The translations under genes were made by a program, and so were the position numbers. Of a DNA stretch of 64,000 nt, positions 41,990 to 50,775 are shown piece after piece (the first letter of the stretch is position 1; each line of letters begins with the position of its first letter). The DNA lies in assembly GCA_023439835.1 (NCBI GenBank), contig JAEXUW010000009.1, forward strand, positions 62,001-126,000, in the 5' to 3' direction. The notes under the pieces are model-generated. The model was not told where the DNA came from. It searched no databases and worked only from the letters and a program-made list of their open reading frames with translations. Source of the stretch: Bacillota bacterium (GTDB lineage: Bacteria; Bacillota; Clostridia; Oscillospirales; Ruminococcaceae).

Positions 41990-42529
41990 TCACTTAAAAA
42001 ACAACGGAAGCTTTTCAAGGAAAATAATGTCGGTTCTTTCAGCTGCATCGCCCTCGGCTAGAACAGCACTTTCGGCAACGATATTTCCGCCCGCCTGTTT
42101 GACAAGAGTTGAAACGGCTGTGAGCGATTCGCCTGTGCTAATAACGTCGTCAACGATAATAACGCTCTTTCCGCTGATATAATCAGCCTCTGTTTTGTCA
42201 AGATAAAGCGTTTGAGTTCCGGCGGTTGTGATTGACTTGACGTGAACCGAAATAGGCTCCTTCATATAAGCCTTAACCATTTTTCGAGCAACAATATACT
42301 TAATGCCAAGCTGCTTTGCCATTTCATAGGCAAGAGGTATGCCCTTTGACTCGGCAGTGATAAGAACATCGCATTTCGGGAGTTTTTTAATAAGCTCCTC
42401 AGCACATCTGACTGTCAGCTCAACATCAGAAAACATTACAAAAGCCGCAATATCAAGCTTGTCGTTGATTGGACAGATTGGAAGCTCTCTAGTCAGCCCC
42501 GCAACCTCTAAAGTATAAAATCCGTTCAT
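41990..42529 (-). CDS. apt: Adenine phosphoribosyltransferase-type PRTase
   Basis: 179 residues with the type I PRTase fold. The PRPP-binding motif is VIIVDDVISTGES (about 123-135), preceded by ARKMVKAYMKEPI. It would convert adenine and PRPP to AMP in purine salvage. The N-terminus (TLEVAGLTRELPICPINDKLDIAAF) suits Apt-like proteins, although a xanthine PRTase-like or regulatory role is possible. It lies between hinT and comEC in the alaS-led gene run. Confidence 0.82.
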   Translation of the reverse strand: MNGFYTLEVAGLTRELPICPINDKLDIAAFVMFSDVELTVRCAEELIKKLPKCDVLITAESKGIPLAYEMAKQLGIKYIVARKMVKAYMKEPISVHVKSITTAGTQTLYLDKTEADYISGKSVIIVDDVISTGESLTAVSTLVKQAGGNIVAESAVLAEGDAAERTDIIFLEKLPLFFK

Positions 42530-42553
42530 AATAATTCGCCTTTCTATTTTTTA

Positions 42554-42892
42554 TCAGCCTGCCGGCCACTCCAGCTTTCTCCCCGCTAGAAGATGAAAAT
42601 GAATATGAAACACTGTCTGCCCCGCCATTTCGCCGCAGTTATTCACAATTCTAAAGCCGTCCTCAAGCTTTTGCTCTTTAGCGATTTTTGCGATAACCTC
42701 AAATATATGCGCTATCACAGCCGAATTTTCAGGGGTAATATCCTTAGCCCCCTCAATATGCTCTTTGGGAATAATCAAATAATGAACCGGTGCCGCCGGC
42801 GCAATATCCTCAAAAGCATAAACCAGCTCGTCCTCATAAACCTTTTTGCTCGGAATTTCACCCGACACTATTTTACAGAAAATGCAGTCCAT
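42554..42892 (-). CDS. hinT: HIT family nucleotide hydrolase (HinT-like)
   Basis: 112 residues with the histidine triad HIHFH (96-100) followed by LLAGRKL, and an N-terminal zinc pair CIFC (3-6). HinT proteins hydrolyse nucleoside phosphoramidates. It sits 28 bp after alaS and 24 bp before apt, on one transcript. Confidence 0.94.
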   Translation of the reverse strand: MDCIFCKIVSGEIPSKKVYEDELVYAFEDIAPAAPVHYLIIPKEHIEGAKDITPENSAVIAHIFEVIAKIAKEQKLEDGFRIVNNCGEMAGQTVFHIHFHLLAGRKLEWPAG

Positions 42893-42920
42893 ACAAACCC
42901 TCTTTTCTCAAAAAAAATAT

Positions 42921-45563
42921 CTACTTAATAAACTCGGCGACTATATCTGGAAGCGCCGCTAAAGCATCCTTGACCTTAGTCGTATCTCCGATTCCTGCCA
43001 TCGCACTGTCGGGACGTCCCCCGCCCTTTCCATCTGTGAGAGCAGAAATCTTTTGTGCTATTTTCCCGGCATGAGCGCCCTTTGTTACGGCGTCCTTTCC
43101 GCAAGAAACACAAAATGTTCCGCTGCCGCCGTTTGTTCCGGCAAGAACAGCAACAATATCTGTCGCCTTATCACGGATTTTGTCGCCCATCGCCCTTAAA
43201 ACATCGGTTTTAACCGAATCAATAACCGCCGATACTACCCTTACCCCCTTGACTTCAACGGCATTATCAAGAAGTCCGCCGATTTTTGTTATAGCAAGCT
43301 GACCGTCAAGTTCAGATATTTCCTTTTCAAGCGTTTTGATTTCATTGGTGACAGAAACGCACTTTGAAACAAGCTCATTCGGGTTTGAGAGCTTGAGCGC
43401 AGCCGATGCACTGTTTATGATATTAATATTTTCATTCAATAGCTCAAGAACTCCTGTGCCTGTCACAGCCTCGATGCGTCTTACTCCGGCGGCAACAGAA
43501 GCCTCTGAAACAATCTTGAACAGGCTGATTTTCGAGGTGTTGTCAACGTGAGTACCACCACAAAGCTCTGTCGAAGCGCTTTTAACATTAACTACCCTGA
43601 CAATGTCACCATATTTTTCACCGAAAAGTGCCATTGCGCCTAGCTTTCTAGCGTCATCAATGGGCATTTCATTCATCTCGACCTCAACAGACGAAAGAAT
43701 ATTTTCATTGACAAGCTGTTCAACCTTTGCGATTTCCTCAGAAGTCATTGCACTGAAATGAGAAAAGTCAAAGCGACAGCGATACGGGTCAACAAGCTGT
43801 CCCGCCTGATGAACGTGCTCACCGAGAACCTCTCTCAGCGCCGCCTGAAGAAGATGCGCGCTTGTATGATTTCTCATTGTCGCCGTTCTGAGCTTTTTGT
43901 CAACAGAAGCGGTAATATTGTCGCCCCTTGAAAAGCTCCCCGCTTCAACAGCTCCGATATGAAGATACTGACCGCCTGCCGCCTTTTTAGTATCCGAAAC
44001 AACAAAAACGCTCTCGCCGATTTTTATTAGTCCCTTGTCACCGACCTGTCCGCCGCTTTCAGCATAAAACGGGGTAATGTCAAGAACGATTATTCCATCC
44101 TCGCCCTCTGAAAGCTGCTCTGTCTTACTTCCTGCTGAAATGATTTCAAGAATTTTCGCGTTTTCACAAAGGCTCGTATAGCCTGTGAATTTCGTTGCCT
44201 CACTGTCAAGCTTTGCGGCTGTATCATCATCCCATGAGGAGCCGACCTTTGAATGTCTGTCCTGTCTTGCGGTTTCCTTCTGAAGCTGCAAAAGCTCATT
44301 AAAGCGACCAGTGTCAACCTTAATTCCCTTTTCGGCGGCAATTTCCACCGTCAAGTCAAGCGGAAAGCCAAAGGTATCGTTAAGTCTGAAAGCATCATCA
44401 CCCGAAAGAATCTTTTCGCCGCCTTTTGAAAGTATTCCCGAAATAACAGAGCTTAGCATTTCCATGCCCTTGTCAACAGTCTTCGCAAAATTTTCTTCCT
44501 CAATACGGATAACCTTTTTGATATACTCGCGTTTCTCATCAAGCTCTGGATACGCTGATTTATTCTCGTCGATAACAGTATCGCAAACCTTATAAAGGAA
44601 CTGCTCATTTATTCCGAGAAGCCTGCCATGTCTTGCAGCACGTCTTAAAAGACGTCTTAAAACATAGCCTCTTCCGACATTTGAGGGGAGGACGCCGTCA
44701 CCCACCATAAAGGTTGTGCTTCTGATATGATCGGTAATAACACGAAGTGAAACGTCGGTTTTCTCATCCTTTTTATACTCAACATTAGCAAATTCACAAA
44801 TGCGGTTCATTATATTCTGAACGGTGTCGATTTCAAAAAGGTTGTCAACCCCCTGCATCATACAGGCAAGACGCTCTAGTCCCATTCCCGTGTCAATATT
44901 AGGCTTTGGCATTTTGGCATAATTGCCTTTTCCGTCAGAATCAAACTGCGTGAACACAAGGTTCCACACCTCGACGTATCTGTCACAGTCACAGCCGACC
45001 ATACAGTCCGGCGAGCCGCAGCCCTTTTCAGGCCCTCTGTCAAAATAAATCTCTGAACACGGTCCGCAGGGACCTGAGCCATGCTCCCAAAAATTATCCG
45101 CTTTGCCGAGCTTGACAAGATGCGACGGGTCAACCCCACGCCTTTTCGTCCAGATTTCATAAGCCTCGTCATCACCCTCATAGACGGAAATATAAAGCTT
45201 ATCCTTGGGCATTTTTAAAACCTCAGTGAAAAACTCCCACGCCCATGTTGTTGCTTCCTCTTTAAAATAATCCCCGAAGGAGAAGTTGCCGAGCATTTCA
45301 AAATATGTGCCGTGACGTGAGGTCTTCCCCACTCTTTCGATATCAGGCGTTCTTATACATTTCTGGCAGGTTGTAACCCTGACGTTCGGGGGTGTTTCTG
45401 TTCCCAAAAAATATTTTTTTAGCGGAGCCATGCCCGAATTAATCAAAAGCAGGCTGTTGTCGCCAATCGGAACAAGCGGGAAGCTGTTCAGCCGTGTATG
45501 CCCCTTGCTTTCAAAAAATGACAAAAATTTTTCTCTTAACTCGTTAACGCCGGTCCATTTCAT
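42921..45563 (-). CDS. alaS: Alanyl-tRNA synthetase
   Basis: 880 residues from ATG 45563 (GGGGA site upstream; the longer frame to 45665 enters the T-box terminator). Class II motifs lie at the N-terminus (FLSFFESKGHTRL, and RVTTCQKCIRTPDIE). The editing domain has HTSAHLLQAALR and CGGTHVDNT, and the C-Ala domain contains GTNGGSGTFCVSCGKDA. It charges tRNA-Ala and clears Ser/Gly mischarging. It is under an alanine T-box and heads a long tightly packed gene run. Confidence 0.97.
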   Translation of the reverse strand: MKWTGVNELREKFLSFFESKGHTRLNSFPLVPIGDNSLLLINSGMAPLKKYFLGTETPPNVRVTTCQKCIRTPDIERVGKTSRHGTYFEMLGNFSFGDYFKEEATTWAWEFFTEVLKMPKDKLYISVYEGDDEAYEIWTKRRGVDPSHLVKLGKADNFWEHGSGPCGPCSEIYFDRGPEKGCGSPDCMVGCDCDRYVEVWNLVFTQFDSDGKGNYAKMPKPNIDTGMGLERLACMMQGVDNLFEIDTVQNIMNRICEFANVEYKKDEKTDVSLRVITDHIRSTTFMVGDGVLPSNVGRGYVLRRLLRRAARHGRLLGINEQFLYKVCDTVIDENKSAYPELDEKREYIKKVIRIEEENFAKTVDKGMEMLSSVISGILSKGGEKILSGDDAFRLNDTFGFPLDLTVEIAAEKGIKVDTGRFNELLQLQKETARQDRHSKVGSSWDDDTAAKLDSEATKFTGYTSLCENAKILEIISAGSKTEQLSEGEDGIIVLDITPFYAESGGQVGDKGLIKIGESVFVVSDTKKAAGGQYLHIGAVEAGSFSRGDNITASVDKKLRTATMRNHTSAHLLQAALREVLGEHVHQAGQLVDPYRCRFDFSHFSAMTSEEIAKVEQLVNENILSSVEVEMNEMPIDDARKLGAMALFGEKYGDIVRVVNVKSASTELCGGTHVDNTSKISLFKIVSEASVAAGVRRIEAVTGTGVLELLNENINIINSASAALKLSNPNELVSKCVSVTNEIKTLEKEISELDGQLAITKIGGLLDNAVEVKGVRVVSAVIDSVKTDVLRAMGDKIRDKATDIVAVLAGTNGGSGTFCVSCGKDAVTKGAHAGKIAQKISALTDGKGGGRPDSAMAGIGDTTKVKDALAALPDIVAEFIK

Positions 45564-45591
45564 TTTCAAATCCCCTTTTATAATCTTACAA

Positions 45592-45828
45592 AAAAATAAA
45601 CCCCGCCCCCAAAATTGGGACGAAGCTTCCGTGGTACCACCCAAATTGCGAAGTGAAAACACCACCCCGCCACTTTGAAGCCCTTAACGCAGGCGAAACG
45701 TCCGGCTCATCACCGAAAGGCTCAGGGGCGGCATCCGCACAAAATCTGAAAGCTTGCACCAAACGCTTTCTCTCTAAAAGATTCCGTCTGCGGTTTTTCC
45801 CATCATTGCCTTTAAATTATTCAAATCA
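45592..45828 (-). ncRNA. T-box riboswitch (alanine) upstream of alaS
   Basis: On the minus strand the canonical T-box core GGGTGGTACCACGGAA is at 45642-45627. It is followed by the terminator CGTCCC...GGGGCG (45622-45604) and a T-rich tail. An AGAG-type loop lies farther upstream. A GCC at 45732-45730 is a candidate alanine specifier, but I could not fold stem I with certainty. Uncharged tRNA-Ala should allow read-through into alaS and probably the genes beyond. Confidence 0.9.
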
Positions 45829-45837
45829 TACACATAA

Positions 45838-45865
45838 ATTATAACATAAAAACAAGGCTTGTCAA
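45838..45865 (-). promoter_or_regulatory. Promoter of the alaS T-box operon
   Basis: Minus-strand TTGACA (45865-45860), 16-bp spacer and TATAAT (45843-45838). Both hexamers are consensus. Confidence 0.75.
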
Positions 45866-45906
45866 TAGCAAAATGATAGTTTTTCCCTATTTAATTCATA
45901 ACTGTA

Positions 45907-45935
45907 AACAGCCGCCCGAAGCTCAGGCGGCTGTT
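45907..45935 (-). terminator. Terminator of the rubrerythrin gene
   Basis: AACAGCCGCC (45907-45916) pairs perfectly with GGCGGCTGTT (45926-45935), 10 bp past the stop. Confidence 0.75.
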
Positions 45936-45944
45936 GTAGTTTGA

Positions 45945-46487
45945 TTAATAATTCTGTGCAAGAACCTGAAAGTATGCCTGTGGGTGCTTACATACAGGGC
46001 ACATTTTCGGCGCGTTCTTTCCAACAACAATATGACCGCAGTTTGCGCACTGCCAAATAGTGTCGCCTTCCTTAGAGAAAACAAACCCGCCCTCAACATT
46101 AGCAAGAAGCTTCTTGTATCTCTCCTCATGCTCTTTTTCAATCTTTGCTACGCCCTCAAAAGCGATTGCAATACTGTCAAAGCCTTCTTCTCTGGCTTCC
46201 TTCGCCATTCTTGCATACATATCTGTCCACTCATAATTCTCACCGTCAGCAGCATCCTTAAGGTTAACTGCTGTCGTGGGGACATCATCGCCGTGAAGAA
46301 GCTTGAACCAGAGCTTTGCATGCTCTTTCTCGTTATCAGCAGTTTCTAAAAAAAGCTTTGCAATCTGCTCATACCCCTCTTTTTTAGCCTTGCTTGCATA
46401 GTATGTATATTTGTTTCTTGCCATTGATTCACCGGCAAAAGCTTCCTTCAAATTAGCCTCGGTTTTTGTACCTTTTATTTCTTTCAT
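45945..46487 (-). CDS. rbr: Rubrerythrin
   Basis: 180 residues. A four-helix ferritin-like domain carries di-iron ligands (E20, E53xxH56, E117xxH120 among them). A C-terminal rubredoxin domain has C147xxC150 and C163xxC166. Rubrerythrins reduce hydrogen peroxide with electrons from NAD(P)H-linked rubredoxin systems and protect anaerobes from oxygen. It is separated from the reverse-rubrerythrin pair by the DUF1540 gene's terminator, so it is probably its own transcript. Confidence 0.95.
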   Translation of the reverse strand: MKEIKGTKTEANLKEAFAGESMARNKYTYYASKAKKEGYEQIAKLFLETADNEKEHAKLWFKLLHGDDVPTTAVNLKDAADGENYEWTDMYARMAKEAREEGFDSIAIAFEGVAKIEKEHEERYKKLLANVEGGFVFSKEGDTIWQCANCGHIVVGKNAPKMCPVCKHPQAYFQVLAQNY

Positions 46488-46591
46488 TTTTCAATACCTC
46501 TTTCCTTTAAATTTTTTTAAAGAATAACTATACCATTCTTGTATTATATTCTATAATACTTTTTTACTGTTGTCAATACGATTAATAAAAA

Positions 46592-46623
46592 TTTACCTGC
46601 GGTAAATATAAACCGCAGGTAAA
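46592..46623 (-). terminator. Terminator of the reverse rubrerythrin/DUF1540 pair
   Basis: TTTACCTGCGGT (46592-46603) pairs perfectly with ACCGCAGGTAAA (46612-46623), followed on the minus strand by TTTTTAT. Confidence 0.8.
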
Positions 46624-46627
46624 AAAG

Positions 46628-46948
46628 TTATTGCCTAAAGCTGTTACACTGTGTTCCTGTATAATAAGAGTTGTCAAATGAGCTCTGCCCCACTGTAATA
46701 CTACTTTTTGAGCATAATCCGCCACTGTTAAAGCTACAGGTATTCGCCATGCAAGCCACCGCCTGCGGTGAACCGCGCATTGAGGTAAACTCTGCTATAT
46801 TGCTGTATGCGGATTTGTTAAGATAGCTTCCGCATACAGTGTCAGAAGATGCTGTTGCGCCTTTTCCGCCAATGCTTATTGAAGGCGCATAACAGCTCCC
46901 GCTTTTATTATATGAGCATGAGTCAACCCCACAGTTTATTCCTGTCAT
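46628..46948 (-). CDS. Double DUF1540 cysteine-rich protein
   Basis: 106 residues made of two DUF1540-type units, CGVDSCSYNKSGSCYAPSI near the N-terminus and CMANTCSFNSGGLCSKSSI near residues 65-83, each closed by a later Cys. The spacing suggests small metal-binding knuckles. Function is unknown. Its ATG shares a base with the stop of the reverse rubrerythrin (TAATG), so the two are translationally coupled. This points to a role in oxygen or metal handling. Confidence 0.85.
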   Translation of the reverse strand: MTGINCGVDSCSYNKSGSCYAPSISIGGKGATASSDTVCGSYLNKSAYSNIAEFTSMRGSPQAVACMANTCSFNSGGLCSKSSITVGQSSFDNSYYTGTQCNSFRQ

Positions 46949-47502
46949 TATTTCTCCCCCTTTTCAAAATATCTTTCAAGAAGCCCTCTGAAAGCACAGC
47001 CGTGCCTTGCTTCGTCCTTTGCCATTTCATGAACGGTGTCATGAATTGCGTCAAGGTCATGCTTCTTCGCTAAAACTGCAAGCTTCTTCTTTCCCTCACA
47101 CGCACCGTACTCTGCATCTACCCTTGCCCTTAAATTCTGCTCTGATGAGGAAACAACAACCTCGCCTAAAAGCTCGGCAAATTTTGAAGCATGCTCCGCC
47201 TCCTCAAAAGCGATGCGCTTATAGGCTTCGGCTATTTCGGGAAAGCCCTCTCTATCGGCAGCTCTCGACATTGAAAGATACATTCCCACCTCTGTGCACT
47301 CAGCAGTAAAGTTTGCGCGTAACTCTTCAAGTATTTCAGCGGGAACACCTTTAGCTTCGCCTATTCTATGCTCGTCCGCCCACTGCATAATATCCTTTGA
47401 TTCGTTAAACTTCTGAGAAGGAGCATTGCATATCGGGCACTTTTCCGGCGGTTGATCCCCTTCATGAACATAACCGCATACTGAACAAATATATTTTTTC
47501 AT
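46948..47502 (-). CDS. Reverse rubrerythrin (N-terminal rubredoxin, NADH peroxidase type)
   Basis: 184 residues from ATG 47502 (site AAAGGTGATGG). The rubredoxin domain comes first (C6xxC9, C22xxC25), then a ferritin-like di-iron domain with ECTEVGMYLSM, FEEAEHASKFAELLG and KDEARHGCAF. Reverse rubrerythrins act as terminal NADH peroxidases in Clostridia and are induced by oxygen. It is co-transcribed with the DUF1540 gene. Confidence 0.94.
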   Translation of the reverse strand: MKKYICSVCGYVHEGDQPPEKCPICNAPSQKFNESKDIMQWADEHRIGEAKGVPAEILEELRANFTAECTEVGMYLSMSRAADREGFPEIAEAYKRIAFEEAEHASKFAELLGEVVVSSSEQNLRARVDAEYGACEGKKKLAVLAKKHDLDAIHDTVHEMAKDEARHGCAFRGLLERYFEKGEK

Positions 47503-47616
47503 TCCATCACCTTTTAAAATTGATAACTTTAATATCTTCATAATTACTAAAAATATTCGCATGAAACGCATTAAAGATTTCAACCTATTAAAGGCATAGC
47601 AATGCTCACAGAAAGT

Positions 47617-47799
47617 TTACTGATTATCAACAATCGGATTACTGTCTGAACACACTGAGCGATAAACGGCAATAGTATTAAGTGTATCACCAAGCTGATT
47701 AAAAATCGCACTGAGCATTGTCAGCTGATCGTCAGTCAGCCTAGTCGCCAATGTATTTGCGATAACTGTAATTGCCGCGGTAATTTCACAGGCATTCAT
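47617..47799 (-). CDS. Small helical protein of unknown function (DUF6774-like)
   Basis: 60 residues from the ATG at 47799, which follows GAGGTGA; the longer frame to 47850 has no site. The sequence is helical (MNACEITAAITVIANTLA, then LTDDQLTMLSAIFNQLGDTL). I recall similar short proteins in Clostridia, possibly DUF6774, with no function assigned. It is about 115 bp upstream of the reverse rubrerythrin on the same strand. Confidence 0.65.
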   Translation of the reverse strand: MNACEITAAITVIANTLATRLTDDQLTMLSAIFNQLGDTLNTIAVYRSVCSDSNPIVDNQ

Positions 47800-47906
47800 A
47801 TCGTCACCTCGTGCTTTTTGTTCAGTGTCCGTCCAATAGATAATATTCAAATACGGTTTGTACGTATTATTGCCAGTATTAATTAATCACGCCCGCAAAT
47901 AAAAAC

Positions 47907-47929
47907 ACCGCCCGTACAAAACGAGCGGT
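47907..47929 (-). terminator. Terminator of the PrsA-like gene
   Basis: ACCGCTCG and CGGGCGGT pair on the minus strand (47929-47907, one G-T), followed by GTTTTTA. It lies 19 bp past the stop. Confidence 0.75.
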
Positions 47930-47947
47930 AAGTTATATTTTTCGTGC

Positions 47948-49012
47948 TTATTTTCTGTCGATTATTTTCTTGGGGTCATAACGGTCAATTGCCTTTTGAT
48001 TTTTTTCAACAGAAAGACCAGTGCTGTATTGCTCAATCATTTCAAGAAACTCATCACGCTTTAGCTCAATAAGTGAGCCTTTTTTATAGTTTTCTTTATA
48101 ATCATCGCTTTCAAGAATATCAGTTTTCAAAACAACGAAAACATAATTATTATATTCAGCCGATACAATAACCTCACCTGCGTTCATTGCCACAGCCTCT
48201 GAAATAAGCCCCTCGGGATATGAATAATATGAATACATTCCCTCATAGACAATAGTTTCATATTTTTTCGGATCAGGCTCTTCAGCCTCGGCTGTGTCAT
48301 CAGTTGATTCTTCTGTATCTATTTTTGAAAACTCGTCATAGACCTTTACAAAATCCTCACCGTTTTTAAGACGTGTCGCAAGCTCCTCAGCCTCTTTAAT
48401 CTTCGCTGCCTTTGCAGTATCATCAAGAGGGTTGCCGTCTTCATCCTTCAAGCTAACAGGAATAAAGTTGACAGGCGCATATGTCTTTTTCATAAATGCA
48501 TAAATTTCTTCGTCTGAAACCGGTGAAATTCCGTCGGCATCATAATAGGCGTTGAATATCTTTTCATTCTTAGCGTCATTTAAGCTGATGTCATAAAACG
48601 ACTGCTTTGAAATGCCCTTTGAAGTATAAAACTCCTCATAGCTAGTCCAGCTGTTATCAACCTTAATTTTCATTGCCTTAATCTCTGTTTCAGTAAAAGA
48701 AAGACCCATTTCGTCAAACTTCTTTTCAGTCGCCATAAATTCAGCTGTCTTTTGTATAGCATAATCCTTTACAAAATCAGACATGCTCTTTCCTTCAACC
48801 TGCTGATTCCACAAATCTTCAGTAATCCCTTCATCAGATAGCTTGTTGGTAGCTTCCTGATATCCTGAAACAATGTAATTGATGTATATTCCTGCCTTGA
48901 CTTCCTTTCCGTCAATTTTACAAGCCCAAGCGGTATCTTCACCACAAGCAGTAAGTGAAACAGCAACGGCAACGGCACATATGCCGGAAATTATCTTTTT
49001 AAATATAGACAT
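47948..49012 (-). CDS. PrsA/SurA-like foldase lipoprotein
   Basis: 354 residues with a lipoprotein signal (SLTAC, Cys 23) and a long helical SurA_N-like segment (about 30-165). A degenerate parvulin-like domain follows (about 175-310, with KEAEELATRLKNGEDFVKVYDEFS and GLISEAVAMNAGEV). Such proteins help exported proteins fold at the outer face of the membrane. The rotamase residues are not clearly conserved, so it may be only a chaperone. Monocistronic. Confidence 0.75.
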   Translation of the reverse strand: MSIFKKIISGICAVAVAVSLTACGEDTAWACKIDGKEVKAGIYINYIVSGYQEATNKLSDEGITEDLWNQQVEGKSMSDFVKDYAIQKTAEFMATEKKFDEMGLSFTETEIKAMKIKVDNSWTSYEEFYTSKGISKQSFYDISLNDAKNEKIFNAYYDADGISPVSDEEIYAFMKKTYAPVNFIPVSLKDEDGNPLDDTAKAAKIKEAEELATRLKNGEDFVKVYDEFSKIDTEESTDDTAEAEEPDPKKYETIVYEGMYSYYSYPEGLISEAVAMNAGEVIVSAEYNNYVFVVLKTDILESDDYKENYKKGSLIELKRDEFLEMIEQYSTGLSVEKNQKAIDRYDPKKIIDRK

Positions 49013-49099
49013 TTTTTGTTTATCCTCCCGGTTGTAATATCATTTTTTCATAACCTTAACTATTATACACCAAAGAAAAATAAAAGTCCATACTTTAAA

Positions 49100-49579
49100 T
49101 CAAAATTCCTCTTTTCTCCTCTGAATTCTGATTTCACGTCGCTTTTGTGCCATTTCCCATTCAGTCTTCTCCTCATCGGTTTCAAGAACAAGCGGCGGAA
49201 CCAGTGTAGGCTGGTCATTTTCATCAAGAGCAACAAGAACAAGATAAGCGTTGTTTATGAGCTTCTGCTCGCCGGATAGCGCCTCGACATAAGTGTCTAC
49301 GCGAACCTCCATTGAGGTTTTTCCCGCATAGGTAATTTTGCCTTTTAATACAAGAGTGTTGTTTGTATAAGCGGCTTCCTTAAAAACAAGGTGGTCAACC
49401 GATGCGGTTGTGACGTTTCTGTTTGAATGCCTTCTGGCGACAACAGCGGCAACAACGTCAATCCATTCCATAAGCTGGCCGCCGAAAAGCCTTTTATAAC
49501 CGTTGATATGGCCGGGCATGAGTATTTCAACATGCTCAGTTTTTGAATCAGATACTGTTTTTGGGGCAAGCTTTTTCAT
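49100..49579 (-). CDS. Acyl-CoA thioesterase, hotdog fold (YciA/BFIT type)
   Basis: 159 residues with the hotdog thioesterase pattern. HVEILMPGHINGYKRLFGGQLMEWID holds the catalytic Asn/Gly/Asp region, and VTTASVDHLVFKEA follows. It hydrolyses acyl-CoAs. It starts 17 bp after the last glycosyltransferase gene on the same strand, so it is likely the tail of the polysaccharide operon. Whether this is functional or mere position is open. Confidence 0.88.
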   Translation of the reverse strand: MKKLAPKTVSDSKTEHVEILMPGHINGYKRLFGGQLMEWIDVVAAVVARRHSNRNVTTASVDHLVFKEAAYTNNTLVLKGKITYAGKTSMEVRVDTYVEALSGEQKLINNAYLVLVALDENDQPTLVPPLVLETDEEKTEWEMAQKRREIRIQRRKEEF

Positions 49580-49596
49580 CAGACAACCATCCTTAA

Positions 49597-50775
49597 TCAG
49601 TTTATAATGCCGTCAATAAAGCCGACAAGCTTTTTCATTATTATATCCCACTGATAATATTTGTCAACATATTTTTTTCCGAGAGAGCCCATAGCCTTTC
49701 TCAAAGGCGGATTTTTATAAAGAAGCTCAAGACATTCACAAAAATCCTCCTCCCCGTAAAAATACAAGCCAGCGTCGCTTTTTTCACAGTGCCCTTTTAA
49801 CACCTCACTGTGACCGCTGACCAGCACAGGCTTTTCAAGGGCAAAGGCTTCAAGCACGACAATTGAAAGGCTTTCAAAATGCGACGGAAGCACAAGTAGC
49901 TTGGATTTTCTCAGTACCGCATATTTCTCCGCATCTGAAACAAAGCCCAGCGACACAATGCTTTTATTCTCGGGAATGTCAATGAGTGCTTTCCCCATTA
50001 ACACAAGTCGCAGATTGCTTTTATACTTTTCTTTATAGCTCAAAAACCACTCAAAAAGCTCATTACAGCCCTTTGACTTCTCTATTCTCCCCATGTAAAG
50101 AATATAGGGGAAGTGAAGCTTGAACCGCCTGTCTTTTCCAAAAAAGCTTTTTGTCGGCGGAATATCAATGCCTATTCCTGTTGTGACCGACGCAATATCC
50201 TTGTTTTTAAATCTAAGCTGAATAAACTTTCTTTCCTCATCGGTATTGAAAACAATACCTCTGGGCATTCCAAACAGCTCGTCATAGCACTTCAGATAGG
50301 CTGGTGGCTCGTCATGGGCAAAGGGTATGAGTATAGCCTTTTCTTTAACGACGGGCAGTCCCTTTAAAGTGTGATGATAAAGATATGTCATAAAAATAAA
50401 CATATCAAAGTCATTAGCGCTGTTTTTTAAATAGCTTATTATCCCTTTAGAAATCGGGCCCTGTGCATTCACCCATTCAAAAGCCTGCTCTATGGTGTGA
50501 CTGTCGTTTCCGTAAAGTCTTCTGCAAAGCTCTGAAAAAAGCTCGGAATCCCGTGATTTGTCCACTAAAAAACGGCGAACTCTTACTCCGTTTATTTCCG
50601 TCACACCCTCGGGAAAGTGGTTATCCCATATTATATAGTCAAGCGAACAGGTTGTCACAACCTCAACGTCATAGAATTGTGCCAGTCTTTCGGCATAAAT
50701 ACGACAGTATGTTTCAGCACCGCCGACAATTTCAGTTCCATACCTCTGTATGACAATGCAGAGCTTTTTTTTCAT
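49597..50775 (-). CDS. GT4-family glycosyltransferase
   Basis: 392 residues with two Rossmann domains. The N-terminal GGAETYCR acceptor-side motif and the C-terminal ILYMGRIEKSKG and HFESLSIVVLEAF (the EX7E donor-binding pattern) place it in GT4. Given the locus, GDP-D-rhamnose or GDP-mannose is the probable donor. The ATG overlaps the stop of the preceding glycosyltransferase by one base (TAATG). Acceptor unknown. Confidence 0.9.
   Translation of the reverse strand: MKKKLCIVIQRYGTEIVGGAETYCRIYAERLAQFYDVEVVTTCSLDYIIWDNHFPEGVTEINGVRVRRFLVDKSRDSELFSELCRRLYGNDSHTIEQAFEWVNAQGPISKGIISYLKNSANDFDMFIFMTYLYHHTLKGLPVVKEKAILIPFAHDEPPAYLKCYDELFGMPRGIVFNTDEERKFIQLRFKNKDIASVTTGIGIDIPPTKSFFGKDRRFKLHFPYILYMGRIEKSKGCNELFEWFLSYKEKYKSNLRLVLMGKALIDIPENKSIVSLGFVSDAEKYAVLRKSKLLVLPSHFESLSIVVLEAFALEKPVLVSGHSEVLKGHCEKSDAGLYFYGEEDFCECLELLYKNPPLRKAMGSLGKKYVDKYYQWDIIMKKLVGFIDGIIN

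Noticed and set aside
45564..45665. N-terminal extension of alaS to 45665
   Set aside because: The extension translates the T-box terminator and antiterminator; ATG 45563 has the ribosome site and the normal AlaS start.
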